From the NCBI GenBank assembly GCA_965216725.1, contig CBDCGI010000002.1, positions 1-64,000 of the forward strand: a stretch of 64,000 nucleotides of DNA, given 5' to 3'. Every line of letters begins with the position of its first letter. Position 1 is the stretch's first letter. Both the position numbers and the translations under genes were made by a program. Below are positions 32,653-42,188 of the stretch, piece by piece. Origin of the DNA: JACZUI01 sp965216725 (GTDB lineage Bacteria; Actinomycetota; Acidimicrobiia; Spongiisociales; ZC4RG35). The notes under the pieces were generated by a model, which was given only the letters and a program-made list of their open reading frames with translations, made no database searches and was not told the DNA's origin.

Positions 32653-33224
32653 GTGAAGCTACGAGACCTCGCACCCTTCCTAATTTGGTATTGGTGTTGG
32701 CGATAGCTGCATGCGGGGATGCATCATCCGACGACAGCGAAGTTGCCACCACGGCTACGTCGACCTCGGTTCAGGTCGTCACCACCACCGAGGAGCCGCC
32801 ACCGACCACCGTGAGCACCACCACCACGGTGGCGCCCTCGACCACCACGACGACGGTGGTGGAATCGACTGCGACCGCCACCTATACGGGAGGCGAATGC
32901 AGCTACGACGGTCCTACCGAATTCGACTTGGATACGACAGCCACATTCACCGTTACCAACTCGTCGGAGACAGATATCGTGGGTTTTTCTATCTGGGATT
33001 TCCCTGAAGACGTGACCTCACAGGAGATTCAGGAACAAGGCATCTTCGAATTTGTCACCTTTGGCGAATTCGCGGCCCTCCTTCCGCCTCCGACCGCTAT
33101 CGGTGAGTCAAAGGATGTGACCGTGACCGTTGACACGCCGGGGCAGTGGGGGATCAACTGTTACGACGAATCAGGCGGAGGGCGGGGCATCGATTACGTG
33201 ATCATGTTCACAGTCAACGATTAG
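32653..33224 (+). pseudogene. Thr-rich lipoprotein with a frameshift in its signal peptide
   Basis: Reading from GTG at 32653 gives a good signal-peptide start (VKLRDLAPFLI) that then runs out of frame. The frame one base over supplies LVLVLAIAACGDASSDD, a proper lipobox, a Thr-rich linker, and a C-terminal domain with two cysteines (GGECSYDG, GINCYDE). Adding one T near 32684-32688 would join them. Either a recent inactivation, a sequencing error, or initiation at an internal TTG. The C-terminal domain is of unknown function. Confidence 0.5.
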
Positions 33225-33436
33225 CGACTCCACAAAGACAGACATCGCGCCTCTCAACTCGCGCCTCGAAGCGAAGCCGGGCTCCAGATCACTCTGTTCG
33301 AAGAACTCGACACCGACCCATCGGGAGACGATACGAGCGTTGGTTCCTGGCTCGGGAGCGACAGCAGAGATGAGGCCTACCTAGGATCAACGCCTGACGT
33401 TCTGACCGACCTCAACAGCAAACCAAGGGGGCCCGG

Positions 33437-34030
33437 GTGCCGACATCTGATCCGATCGCCGAGATCATTGGTGACTACAAGGCTTTCACGAGTATGCAGA
33501 GCGATCGCCTTGCTACTCGCGGCATCGACATCACCCCCTACTCGCTCAGCCATATCGCCGTCCGCTTCCCCGAATGGGACCTGTACGTTCTGCAACGGAC
33601 GCTTCTCGAACGCCATGCTCGAGGAAACCGGGAGAGTGTCTGGAATGGGCGCCCCATCTCTCTGATCGAACTGGATGAGCCTCTCGAGGTCCTCGACGGC
33701 AAACCCCTCGCCCGACTCGAGCTCATCCCACCCGTTCACCAACGTGTCTACCGGATGGGACTGGAGCACCTCGGCGTAGTCATTGGTGAGGAGTTCGAAG
33801 AGTTCTCACGGACTCATAGAGATGTGCTGACCGGCCAGCAGTTCCAGAGTGCCGACGTCGATCCGGTCTACGTGCTTCTCGAGGACTTCACCCACGTCAA
33901 GTTCTACCGGCGCTCCTTCTTCGACGTCGTCCAGGATGAGTTCGGTCGTATCGAAGGCATCACCCACGTCAAGGATTGGGTCCCGCAGCAGATAGTTACA
34001 GCCACTGGCGCCAACCCACTTCCGAGGTAG
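33437..34030 (+). CDS. YecM-like (VOC superfamily) protein
   Basis: 197 residues from a GTG at 33437 with a G-rich SD just upstream. The central part follows YecM proteins: DITPYSLSHIAVR, VWNGRPISLIELDEP, LELIPPVHQRVYRMGLEHLG, and the late FTHVKFYRRSF. YecM has a glyoxalase-like fold with presumed metal binding and no established function; it is best known from proteobacteria. It is followed closely by the SnoaL-cyclase gene. Confidence 0.65.
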   Translation: MPTSDPIAEIIGDYKAFTSMQSDRLATRGIDITPYSLSHIAVRFPEWDLYVLQRTLLERHARGNRESVWNGRPISLIELDEPLEVLDGKPLARLELIPPVHQRVYRMGLEHLGVVIGEEFEEFSRTHRDVLTGQQFQSADVDPVYVLLEDFTHVKFYRRSFFDVVQDEFGRIEGITHVKDWVPQQIVTATGANPLPR

Positions 34031-34068
34031 AGAAGGTCGCGGCCGGTCCAAATGAGGACGTTGTCTCG

Positions 34069-35061
34069 GTGACAGACGAGCGGGCCATAGCCGAGATCCG
34101 GTCTCTGATGTATCGAATGGCCGAGCGTTACGGGGCCGGAGACGTCGACGGAGTTTTGGCGTTGTTCGTGGAGGACGGCGCGATCGCCATTGGCACGGGC
34201 GCTGATGAAGAACGACTCGGTCACGCGGAGGTCCGGCGCCTCATCGCAAGAGACCTGTCTGAGGTCGAGGGCGTGGCCCTGACGATGGACAGCCTTTCGG
34301 TCAAGGTGTTCGGCGACGCCGCGTTTGCGTTTTCCCCAGTGGTTTTCACCGCCGTTGTCGACGGCGAGAGAACGAACTATCCGGCTCGGTTCACAATCGG
34401 TTTGACTCGTACCGATTCGGGCTGGCGCATTGCTCAGACTCACACTTCTTTTGCCTATGACGGACAGGTCGTAGGCAGGTCGTGGCCTGTCAAGTTGACC
34501 AGAACACTCGCCGACCTCTTGGCAGCGGTCGATGCCGAGGCAGATTCGGCCGTTCTGGGGCAGACGAGTGTGGACACGGCGACCCTTCTGTTCACAGACA
34601 TCGTCGACTCAACCAGGCTTTCGGAGGCCCAAGGAGATCAAGAATGGTCTGCCATCATCGCCGAACACTTCGTGGCAACGAGACTGATCGTGGAGGCCGA
34701 AGGAGGGTCCGTCGTCAAAACACTCGGAGACGGTGGGATGTACGTCTTCCCAGCGGCAACGTCCGCATTGATCTCTGCCGTGCGAATCCAGCAAGAAACC
34801 GCAAAGTCGATGCCACTGTTGAAGTTGCGAGCCGGCGTTCACACTGGAGACGTCGTCAGAGACGCGCAGGACTACCTGGGGCTCACAGTCAACAAGGCGG
34901 CCCGAGTCGCGGCTGCGGCCCAGGGAGCACAGATTCTGGTGTCGTCAAGTACGGCGGAGAGTGTGAACAGCACACGATTCAGATTCGGTTCTCCATTCAT
35001 CGCCGAGCTCAAAGGAATCTCGGGAACACACGTACTGAGATCTCTCTCCTGGGAGACATAG
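34069..35061 (+). CDS. Class III adenylate/guanylate cyclase with N-terminal SnoaL-like domain
   Basis: About 330 residues from the GTG at 34069, just after the YecM-like gene. The N half (to about 135) is an NTF2/SnoaL-like domain (ERYGAGDVDGVLALFVEDG, SGWRIAQTHTSFAYDG). The C half is a class III catalytic domain: LFTDIVDST (metal Asp), VKTLGDGGMYVF (metal Asp, ATP-type Lys), DYLGLTVNKAARV (transition-state Asn/Arg). The N domain may sense a small ligand. An in-frame ATG at 33976 would overlap the upstream gene. Confidence 0.85.
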   Translation: MTDERAIAEIRSLMYRMAERYGAGDVDGVLALFVEDGAIAIGTGADEERLGHAEVRRLIARDLSEVEGVALTMDSLSVKVFGDAAFAFSPVVFTAVVDGERTNYPARFTIGLTRTDSGWRIAQTHTSFAYDGQVVGRSWPVKLTRTLADLLAAVDAEADSAVLGQTSVDTATLLFTDIVDSTRLSEAQGDQEWSAIIAEHFVATRLIVEAEGGSVVKTLGDGGMYVFPAATSALISAVRIQQETAKSMPLLKLRAGVHTGDVVRDAQDYLGLTVNKAARVAAAAQGAQILVSSSTAESVNSTRFRFGSPFIAELKGISGTHVLRSLSWET

Positions 35062-35270
35062 GACCAGATTCATAGCTCTTGCCCTCGTCGTGAACGGTGT
35101 CTCGTTGTTTCTCGTCGATGAAGTCGCTTTGCCCTCGTGGCTCGCCTGATGTCGGTCGCGGAGAACGCTGGAAGCCCTGCAACGTCACAGCTCGGCGGCC
35201 GGGCCTTTAGAACCATCATTCTGAACAAATCCCCGGGTCTCCCGGCAACCGGCCCGACAACCTGACAACA

Positions 35271-36956
35271 ATGGACCGAGTGGGATCGGTTGTCCTAGCC
35301 CAGGTCGATGGGCAGATAGACATATGGCCTCTGCTCGGAGGGCTCTTCGGAGGGCTGGCCATCTTCCTCCTGGGCATGGAGTTGATGACCGAGGCTTTGA
35401 AGCTGGTGGCAGGAGATCGTCTCCGGTCGCTGCTTGCCAAACTCACCACCAACCGGTTCGTCGGGCTCCTCACCGGTGCGGGGATCACCGCTGTGATCCA
35501 GTCCTCGTCGATCACCACGGTGATGGTCGTGGGGTTCATCTCCTCCGGACTGATGACCTTCGAGAACTCGATCGGAGTGATCCTCGGTTCGAACATCGGC
35601 ACCACCGTCACAGCTCAGATCGTTGCCTTCAAGGTCACCACTCTGGCCATGTATGCGGTTGCCATCGGATTCGCCGTCAGCTTCTTCGCCAAGAACGGCG
35701 CTCGCAAAGCGAGGGGAACCGGCATCCTCGGGCTGGGATTGGTGTTCCTGGGCATGACCCTGATGGGGGAGGCGATGGAGCCGCTTCGAGAGAGCCCGAC
35801 CTTCATCGACCTGATGACCACCCTCGAGAACCCACTGATCGGAATACTGGTGGGAGCGCTATTCACGGCCCTGGTTCAGTCGTCGTCGGCCACCACCGGA
35901 ATCGTCATCGTCCTCGCCCAGCAGGGGCTGATCACACTCCCCACGGGTATCGCCCTGATTCTCGGCGCAAACATCGGGACCTCGATCACTGCTCTTCTGG
36001 CAGCGATCGGCAAGCCAAGGGAAGCGCTACGCGCCTCGGTGGCCCACACGTTGTTCAACGTCGGCGGAGTCATCCTCTGGCTCCCATTTATCGGCTTTCT
36101 CGCCAATGTTGTCGGGGGTATAGGCGGCGGGACGGCGCGAGAAGTCGCCAATGCGCACACCATGTTCAACCTGGCGAACGCACTGATCTTCTTGCCGTTC
36201 ACCCCACAATTCGCCCACTTCGTGGAGGGCCTCGTACCCGACCGGCCCGAAGCCGAGGAGGCGGTAATCAAGGCCAAGTACCTCGACGAGTCTCTTTTGA
36301 ACACTCCGACTCTGGCGCTCGACCGAGCAAGGCTCGAACTGCTGCGCATGGCCGACCGCACGCGCGTGATGCTGGTTCAGGTCTTGCCCGCGGCGATGCA
36401 TGGGACAAGATGGGAGCTCGAAGAGATCGAGGCCCTCGATGAGGAAGTCGACGGCCTCTACGCCCACATCATCGACTTCTTGGGGGCGATCTCGGACACA
36501 AAGCTGAGCGAGTCGAGCACTGACGAGCTGCTGGCGCTGATGAATGCAACCAACGATCTCGAAGCGATCGGAGACCTGGCCGGCAACAACCTGGTGGGGC
36601 AAGGATTGGCTCGAATCGAACAGAACCTCGTGATCAGTGCCGAGACCGAGAGCGTGCTCACCGAATTCCACGAAGAAGTCGTCAAATCTCTCGATCTCGC
36701 CATGCTCGCCCTGACTCAAAAGAACGCCGATGCCGCCTACAAGGTCTCCCGGATGAAGAAGACCATCAACCATCTGGAAAAGACGGCCATGGCCCATCAG
36801 GCCGACCGGTTGGTCGCCGACGCACCAGACCGGATGCAGCTCTACAGGATGGAAATCGAAATCATCAACGTCCTGAAGAGGGTGTTCTACTTCAGCAAGC
36901 GGATCGCCAGGCTTGCGGTACCCGAAGCAGAACGGGCGAGAATCACCGCCGACTGA
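35271..36956 (+). CDS. Na+/phosphate cotransporter (NptA/YjbB family) with PhoU-like C-terminus
   Basis: 561 residues. The membrane part (to about 330) has the two duplicated QSSS motifs, QSSSITTVMVVG and QSSSATTGIVIV, that mark Na/Pi-II cotransporters. The C-terminal ~200 residues form a PhoU-like helical domain (TNDLEAIGDLAGNN). Imports or exports phosphate with sodium. No SD is obvious. The 209-base gap upstream has a small CCGGG/CCCGG hairpin and nothing else I can name. Confidence 0.9.
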   Translation: MDRVGSVVLAQVDGQIDIWPLLGGLFGGLAIFLLGMELMTEALKLVAGDRLRSLLAKLTTNRFVGLLTGAGITAVIQSSSITTVMVVGFISSGLMTFENSIGVILGSNIGTTVTAQIVAFKVTTLAMYAVAIGFAVSFFAKNGARKARGTGILGLGLVFLGMTLMGEAMEPLRESPTFIDLMTTLENPLIGILVGALFTALVQSSSATTGIVIVLAQQGLITLPTGIALILGANIGTSITALLAAIGKPREALRASVAHTLFNVGGVILWLPFIGFLANVVGGIGGGTAREVANAHTMFNLANALIFLPFTPQFAHFVEGLVPDRPEAEEAVIKAKYLDESLLNTPTLALDRARLELLRMADRTRVMLVQVLPAAMHGTRWELEEIEALDEEVDGLYAHIIDFLGAISDTKLSESSTDELLALMNATNDLEAIGDLAGNNLVGQGLARIEQNLVISAETESVLTEFHEEVVKSLDLAMLALTQKNADAAYKVSRMKKTINHLEKTAMAHQADRLVADAPDRMQLYRMEIEIINVLKRVFYFSKRIARLAVPEAERARITAD

Positions 36957-37037
36957 GCGAGGCGTCCGACATGGGCCGGCGCGTCCACCACCACCTCCTC
37001 CTACGCTGGCCCGGTGAGCTAAGGGCTGAAAGAACAC

Positions 37038-38075
37038 ATGACTGAGGCGGAGAAATGGCGCACGCTGGCGGGGATCCTGGCAGTCACCGTCCCCTTCGGG
37101 GCGCTGATCGGGCTGGGACTCGGCTGGCTCATCGGCGAGACAGGCTCGTCTTTGGCAGCGGGAGCCCTCATCGGGTTCCTAGTCACCTCGGGGATGGTGG
37201 CCTTCGATGTGAGCTGGGCGGTCGGGCTCATGCCACGCGCTTGGCGCGAGGCGCCGTTTCTCGTGGTGATCTTCACGAGGAGCCTGGTCTGGCTGGCGAT
37301 CATCGTGGTAGGGATCAGCCTTCCGCTGCTCACGATCGCAGGACTGTCCCTTGCGGACCTGGTGGATCAGACTTTCGTCATCGCCGTCGCCGCGAGCTTC
37401 GTCGGTGCCCTGTTGTTCAATTTCGTGGGCCAGGTCAACCGGCTACTGGGCCGCGGGGTGTTGGTGAGCCTGATGCTCGGCCGCTACCACCGACCCCGAG
37501 AAGAGGTCCGTGTCTTTCTGCTGATCGATCTCCGAGGTTCGACTCAGATCGCCGAACAGCTCGGGAACCTCCGCTACCACGAGTTCCTGAGACGGTTCAT
37601 CAGCGACGTCACCACGAGCGTGGTACGCCACGGAGGCGAGGTGCACCGCTACGTCGGTGATGAGGTGATCCTGACCTGGACCGCCGATCAGGGCCTCCGC
37701 GACGCTCGTTGCATCAGGGCGGTCTTTGCGATCTCAGACGCTCTGGACGCCGCCCGCGACGAGTACGAATCGGAATTCGGTGTTGTGCCCGACTTCTGGG
37801 CCGGGCTTCACCTCGGACCGGTGATCGCCGGCGAGATCGGCACCATCAAGCAGGAAATCGCCTTTCTCGGCGACACAGTGAACGCCGCTGCACGGATCCA
37901 GCAGGCGGGCAAGGATCATGGGCACCAGTTCTTGGCGTCTTATGAGGTCATCTCGAAGGTCGACCTCCCTGACGACATCGCTGCCGAGAGCCTCGGACAG
38001 GTCGAGCTTCGTGGAATCGAGGAAACCGTGGAGCTGTTATCCGTCGCCAGGGTCAACCACCTCTCCGAGGCCTGA
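37038..38075 (+). CDS. Membrane-bound class III adenylate/guanylate cyclase
   Basis: 345 residues. The first ~145 residues hold four to five membrane spans; the rest is a cyclase domain with FLLIDLRGST (metal Asp), HRYVGDEVILTW (metal Asp; Tyr where a Lys is common in ATP-type cyclases) and GDTVNAAARIQ (Asn, Arg). The layout matches membrane-anchored cyclases of bacteria with a receptor-like N-terminus. Substrate preference is unclear. It follows the phosphate transporter by about 80 bases. Confidence 0.87.
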   Translation: MTEAEKWRTLAGILAVTVPFGALIGLGLGWLIGETGSSLAAGALIGFLVTSGMVAFDVSWAVGLMPRAWREAPFLVVIFTRSLVWLAIIVVGISLPLLTIAGLSLADLVDQTFVIAVAASFVGALLFNFVGQVNRLLGRGVLVSLMLGRYHRPREEVRVFLLIDLRGSTQIAEQLGNLRYHEFLRRFISDVTTSVVRHGGEVHRYVGDEVILTWTADQGLRDARCIRAVFAISDALDAARDEYESEFGVVPDFWAGLHLGPVIAGEIGTIKQEIAFLGDTVNAAARIQQAGKDHGHQFLASYEVISKVDLPDDIAAESLGQVELRGIEETVELLSVARVNHLSEA

Positions 38076-38107
38076 GAGATTCGGTTGGAAGCTGGCTTCG
38101 CCAGGAT

Positions 38108-39268
38108 TCATTCATCCTGTTGATTGGCCCAAGCAACCATGTCCCACAGAATGGTCATCCGATCCCCCTGAGTGAAGAACATGGCGTATGTCCGCTTCTT
38201 GTCAGGATCGTGGAAAGCCATCGTGCCAAAGAACCCACCGTCGCCCCCGAAGCCGTAGAGATTCTCATCCGGGAAAGCCTCGTTGGTGAGTTGACCGATC
38301 CCGAGCCCATATCCGTCGCCGAACACCTGGCCATCCATCTTCAGCATTTCGGAGAGCGTCTCTTCTTCGAGGAGGCCCCCGTGGAAAAGCCCCTGGTAGA
38401 AGGCACCCATGTCGGCCACGGTGGTTATTGCCGCACCGTCAGTTCCGATGGTTGGCCCAGGCTCGCCACAGTCGTACGTCCCAAACGACTCGGTCGAATC
38501 AATGTTCCTGAACCAGGGCGTCGGTCCGGTTTGTGACTCATACCAATAGCTGCTGTCCATGCCAACAGGGGTGAACACGTTGTCGCGTATGTAGTCGCCG
38601 GGATCCTCGCCGGTGACGGAGCCGATCAGCAGACCGAGCAAGACATAGTTGCTGTTGCCGTAGTCGTTGGCTACCAATGGCTCGGATGCCAGGCCAGCCG
38701 CCTCAATAATCTCGTCGGCCCTGCTCTGATCCGAACATTGCACCGGTCCGACATCATTGATGCCGCTTCGGTGCTGCAACACGTGCCGAACCGTTATCTG
38801 ATCAGAGACTGGAAACTCCACGTAGTTGGCAACCGGTGCGTCCAGCTCGACTAGACCGTCATCGACCAACTGAAGGACGGCGGTTGCCGTGAACACCTTC
38901 GCCAGGCTGGCCGTGTGCCACGGGCGATCGCCATCGACCGCTGCTCCGTCCCCATCCTCTCCGATGCCGGCAACGGACGAAGACGATTCACCGATCACTC
39001 CGACGATGACTGCCCCGATGCCCCCGGAGTACGCCTGGTCCACAAGCGCCTCGAGGGACTCGACTACCGGACGGGGCTCTGCCGTTGTGGTGGTGGCGGG
39101 TGTCGTCGTCGTGGTCGCCTGCGGTGCTGTGGTTGAGGTCACCAGAGGCTCAGTCGTTGTCGTGGTGACCGCGATGGGCGGAACTGGCTCGGAGGTGCTG
39201 GGTTCGTCCGAGCACGAGATCAGGACGACGGCGAGGGCTGCAACGGCTCCAAACCTCAGAGACGACAC
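38108..39268 (-). CDS. Beta-lactamase-fold serine hydrolase, Thr-rich lipoprotein
   Basis: 386 residues from a GTG with an AAGGAAGG SD. The signal peptide ends in the lipobox LISC and is followed by a long Thr-rich linker. Catalytic motifs are SxxK in TASLAKVF and YxN in DYGNSNY; a late Gly-rich GFGGDGGFFGT replaces KTG. Paralogous to 19034-20092 in motif layout, but in the core part of the window. Confidence 0.87.
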   Translation of the reverse strand: MSSLRFGAVAALAVVLISCSDEPSTSEPVPPIAVTTTTTEPLVTSTTAPQATTTTTPATTTTAEPRPVVESLEALVDQAYSGGIGAVIVGVIGESSSSVAGIGEDGDGAAVDGDRPWHTASLAKVFTATAVLQLVDDGLVELDAPVANYVEFPVSDQITVRHVLQHRSGINDVGPVQCSDQSRADEIIEAAGLASEPLVANDYGNSNYVLLGLLIGSVTGEDPGDYIRDNVFTPVGMDSSYWYESQTGPTPWFRNIDSTESFGTYDCGEPGPTIGTDGAAITTVADMGAFYQGLFHGGLLEEETLSEMLKMDGQVFGDGYGLGIGQLTNEAFPDENLYGFGGDGGFFGTMAFHDPDKKRTYAMFFTQGDRMTILWDMVAWANQQDE

Positions 39269-39433
39269 GACACCTTCCTTTCCTGGCTACCGCGGCCGGA
39301 GAATCCTCCAACCGACCGGGCTATCTGAACTACTTATGCCCGGGTGCGATCGGGTTGGGACAAACCCCACCTGGGGAGGTCAACGTTTATCGGAGGGACC
39401 GCGCAGCAGATCAGGGTGTGGCAAGGTACGCCG

Positions 39434-39979
39434 ATGCCTGGCGAGGATGCTCGGTTCGTTGAGCTCTATGAGCGGTACTACCGAAAGGTCCTCCTCTACT
39501 GCCGGCGGCGGACAGCTCCTGACGCGGTCGACGACGTCGTTGCCACCACTTTCCTCACCGCCTGGAGAAAGATCAATGAAGTCCCTCCTGGATCCGACGC
39601 ACTCCCATGGTTGTACGCGGTCGCATACAGGGCAGTTGGACATCATTACCGATCCAATCGCAGGCATCACAAACTCGAGTCGAAGTTGTCAACCTTGGGT
39701 ATCACCCACTCGGCCGACACGGGGGAGATCATCCTGATGGACAACGAGTCGCGCCAGGTGGTTAGCGCCCTCGCCAAGCTGCGCCCCGCCGATCAAGAGT
39801 TGCTGCGACTATTGGTCTGGGAAGAGCTGCCGATATCGGACATCGCCACCGTCCTCGGAATCAACGAGGCCGCTGCGAGAAAACGCGCTACCCGCGCCAA
39901 AAGCGCTCTCGCCACCAGCTATCGACGACTCGACCGAGAGATCACATCTCTGACAGTTCAAGAGGAGGGCGCGTCATGA
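39434..39979 (+). CDS. ECF-type RNA polymerase sigma factor
   Basis: 181 residues from the ATG at 39434. Region 2 is visible as FVELYERYYRKVLLYCRRR and DDVVATTFLTAWRKI, region 4 as LPISDIATVLGINEAAARKRATRAKSAL. It overlaps the next gene by 4 bases (ATGA), the usual sigma/anti-sigma arrangement. Confidence 0.92.
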   Translation: MPGEDARFVELYERYYRKVLLYCRRRTAPDAVDDVVATTFLTAWRKINEVPPGSDALPWLYAVAYRAVGHHYRSNRRHHKLESKLSTLGITHSADTGEIILMDNESRQVVSALAKLRPADQELLRLLVWEELPISDIATVLGINEAAARKRATRAKSALATSYRRLDREITSLTVQEEGAS

Positions 39980-40749
39980 CCCATGAAGAGCTAGTCTTGG
40001 CCCTTCTCGCCCGCGCCAACCCCGAGCCCGAAGAGAGCCTCGAGCAGCCGCTTGACTCCGCGGCATACCTCGCAACGATCAGGGACATCGACAGCGAGTC
40101 GGCCGACGTGTCCCGCCCTTATGGAGTTCGCCGGCCGACCAAGGCGCGGCCCTTCTCCGGGTCGCCGGTCGCAGGGGCTGCCGTGTTGATGGTGATAGTT
40201 GGCGTTGCGTTACTCATGCCTAGCCCTGATTCGGCACCTCCAGCCAACCTGACCACCGTGGAGGCGATTCTCGAGGCCCACGTTTCTGGAGATGCAGAAC
40301 GGGTCATGGAGTTACTCGGCCCTGACGCTGCAATCGGAGTGGAGATAACACAGGAACCGGCGCAGTACGCCGCGGCCCTCCAGTGGTTCCAGGTAACCGG
40401 CTATGACTGGTCGATTGACGCATGCGAGGAGGTAGCCGAAGGCGGCGGTGTCATATGTCCGATGCTCTGGAGCAACGCATGGTCCAGAACGCTCGACTCA
40501 GGCCCCTATGCGGGTGAGTTCCGTTTCGTCTTCGCGGATGGCCAGGTCACCGGCTTCTTCCTCTCCTTCGGCATAGCGAGGGGCTACGGCTCGGTTGTCG
40601 AAGAAGTCGAGGCCCTGAGAGTCGAGAACTATGACCAGTTCCGAGAAGAGATGTACGAGGGTGGGCTCAACCGTCCCCGCCTGACATCCGAGTCGATCCT
40701 GCTTTGGGAACAGCTGACGGCCGAGTTCATGGCGAGACACAGCGGATAA
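39976..40749 (+). CDS. Single-span membrane protein, putative anti-sigma factor
   Basis: 257 residues coupled to the sigma gene. A cytosolic N-terminus of about 60 residues, one membrane span (about 63-82, VAGAAVLMVIVGVALLM), and an extracytoplasmic C-terminal domain with an NTF2-like flavour (EAILEAHVSGDAERVMELLG). No HxxxCxxC zinc anti-sigma motif is present. Its role as anti-sigma is inferred from position only. Confidence 0.65.
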   Translation: MTHEELVLALLARANPEPEESLEQPLDSAAYLATIRDIDSESADVSRPYGVRRPTKARPFSGSPVAGAAVLMVIVGVALLMPSPDSAPPANLTTVEAILEAHVSGDAERVMELLGPDAAIGVEITQEPAQYAAALQWFQVTGYDWSIDACEEVAEGGGVICPMLWSNAWSRTLDSGPYAGEFRFVFADGQVTGFFLSFGIARGYGSVVEEVEALRVENYDQFREEMYEGGLNRPRLTSESILLWEQLTAEFMARHSG

Positions 40750-40817
40750 GGCTCGATTGATTGACAGAGGCTTCGGTCCCTCGTGTCGTGACTCTCAGGG
40801 TGAGCGAGCAGCAATGC

Positions 40818-41645
40818 TCAGATCTCCGCGAGGGCTCCATCGCTCGTCATGGCGTCGTGTCGGCGTTGTAGCGGACCCTCCACCCAGTCTGGGTGGGTGA
40901 AGATCCAGAACCTACCGGCCTCGATCCCATCGACCAGGGCGTGTCCAACATCGTCGGGGCTCATTCCTCCCCTCAGGAGCGAGGCTTGGGCTGCATCGGC
41001 GACAGCGCTCTCATCGGCCGTCGGCTGGTGGCCCTCGGAACGGGCCCGATCCATCGCGTGGCGCACACCAGCGGTGGCGACCTCACCCGGGCAGAGCACC
41101 GAGACCGTCACCGCTGATTGTCGACCTGCGAGTTCCCGCGCAACCGTCTCCATGTAGGCGATGGCACCTGCCTTCGCCACGTTGTATGTCACAACCGGTG
41201 GGAATGGGACCAGGCCACTCATCGACGTCGTGGCATTGATGTGGCCGTGACCCTGAGCCTCCATCACTGGCAGGAACACCGAGACTCCATGGACGACGCT
41301 GAACAGATTCAACGCCAGGTCACGTTCCCAGTCGGCTTCTGTCACGTCTGATGAGATCCGTGGCACCGGCCCTCCAGCGTTGAGACACACCACATCGACA
41401 CGCCCAAATCTCTCCATGACCCACGCGGCTAGCTCGGACAGCTCACCAAGGTCTCTGACGTCGGTCTTCCTCAGATGCGCGTCGATCCCAAAGTCGACTA
41501 GGGCACCGTGCGCCTCCTTCAGCCGGCTGTCGTCGATATCCACCAACACCACCGCGTCTCCCGCCTCGCCGTACGCACGGGCGATGCCGAGGCCGATGCC
41601 CCCGGCTGCTCCGGTCACCACGACCACACGATGCTGATCCGACAC
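40818..41645 (-). CDS. Short-chain dehydrogenase/reductase
   Basis: 275 residues from a GTG with a -10 box 6 bases upstream. SDR motifs are TGAAGGIG (cofactor), NAGG, the serine in TTSMSG and the YNVAK catalytic pair. Asp at the end of beta-2 (VLVDIDDS) favours NAD(H). Slightly long for a classical SDR. Substrate unknown. Confidence 0.9.
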   Translation of the reverse strand: MSDQHRVVVVTGAAGGIGLGIARAYGEAGDAVVLVDIDDSRLKEAHGALVDFGIDAHLRKTDVRDLGELSELAAWVMERFGRVDVVCLNAGGPVPRISSDVTEADWERDLALNLFSVVHGVSVFLPVMEAQGHGHINATTSMSGLVPFPPVVTYNVAKAGAIAYMETVARELAGRQSAVTVSVLCPGEVATAGVRHAMDRARSEGHQPTADESAVADAAQASLLRGGMSPDDVGHALVDGIEAGRFWIFTHPDWVEGPLQRRHDAMTSDGALAEI

Positions 41646-41651
41646 GAGGCC

Positions 41652-41657
41652 AACCTA
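41652..41657 (-). promoter_or_regulatory. -10 box TAGGTT of a probable leaderless promoter (minus strand)
   Basis: TAGGTT on the minus strand ends exactly 6 bases before the GTG at 41645. Confidence 0.5.
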
Positions 41658-41737
41658 CGCGTCCCGGCGAGCGCCAAGACGTCCCTGACCCGCAGACGGT
41701 TTTGCTTATGCTCGACCCGAATGGGACGAGCCCGCAC

Positions 41738-42139
41738 ATGAGCGACCCCTTCGACAACCCGGACATGGTCGAGGTCAAAGGCGGAAGAAGCGTCGAGCTA
41801 CTTGTTGCGACGGCAATGAAACAACTCGGCGTCGACGATCCGGATCAAGTCATTGTTGAGGTTGTAGTTGAACCGGTCAGAGAGTTTCCCTTGGCTGGCG
41901 GTCGGGATGCGGTGGTTCGCGTGTATCGCGAGGAAGCCGTTGGCAAATGGGGATACGTGCCGGACTCGCGGAAGGAGCCCGATTCGGACTTCACCGAGCA
42001 GTCGGATCCGGAGCCTCCAGCAGCAGAAGACGTCCCGACCGAGACTTCGGTCGAGCCAGAAACACCGGTGGAAACACCTGCTCCGCGATCAAGCGAGGAG
42101 TTGTTGGAGCAGGCCAAGAAGTGGATGAACCGGAGTTAG
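41738..42139 (+). CDS. Jag-N-domain protein with acidic tail
   Basis: About 133 residues. The N half (MVEVKGGRSVELLVATAM, then VVVEPVREFPLAGGRDAVVRVY) follows the Jag N-terminal domain of KhpB/Jag RNA-binding proteins. The KH and R3H domains are absent; a Glu/Pro/Thr-rich tail and a short helix (EELLEQAKKWMNRS) follow. An upstream in-frame ATG at 41708 would add ten residues. A standalone Jag-N is unusual. Confidence 0.6.
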   Translation: MSDPFDNPDMVEVKGGRSVELLVATAMKQLGVDDPDQVIVEVVVEPVREFPLAGGRDAVVRVYREEAVGKWGYVPDSRKEPDSDFTEQSDPEPPAAEDVPTETSVEPETPVETPAPRSSEELLEQAKKWMNRS

Positions 42140-42188
42140 GCCAGCACCCGCCGTGTTGCACGTTTCGAATCGTGGACCAGGGCCGTGA

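Noticed and set aside
32790..32870. Tandem ACC/ACG repeats here and near 39070-39170 and 57480-57560 as microsatellites
   Set aside because: They encode Thr-rich linkers just after lipoboxes in three lipoproteins, so they are ordinary coding low complexity.
35062..35270. Riboswitch or structured leader before the Na/Pi transporter
   Set aside because: Only a short CCGGG/CCCGG hairpin is visible; no known riboswitch core could be recognised.
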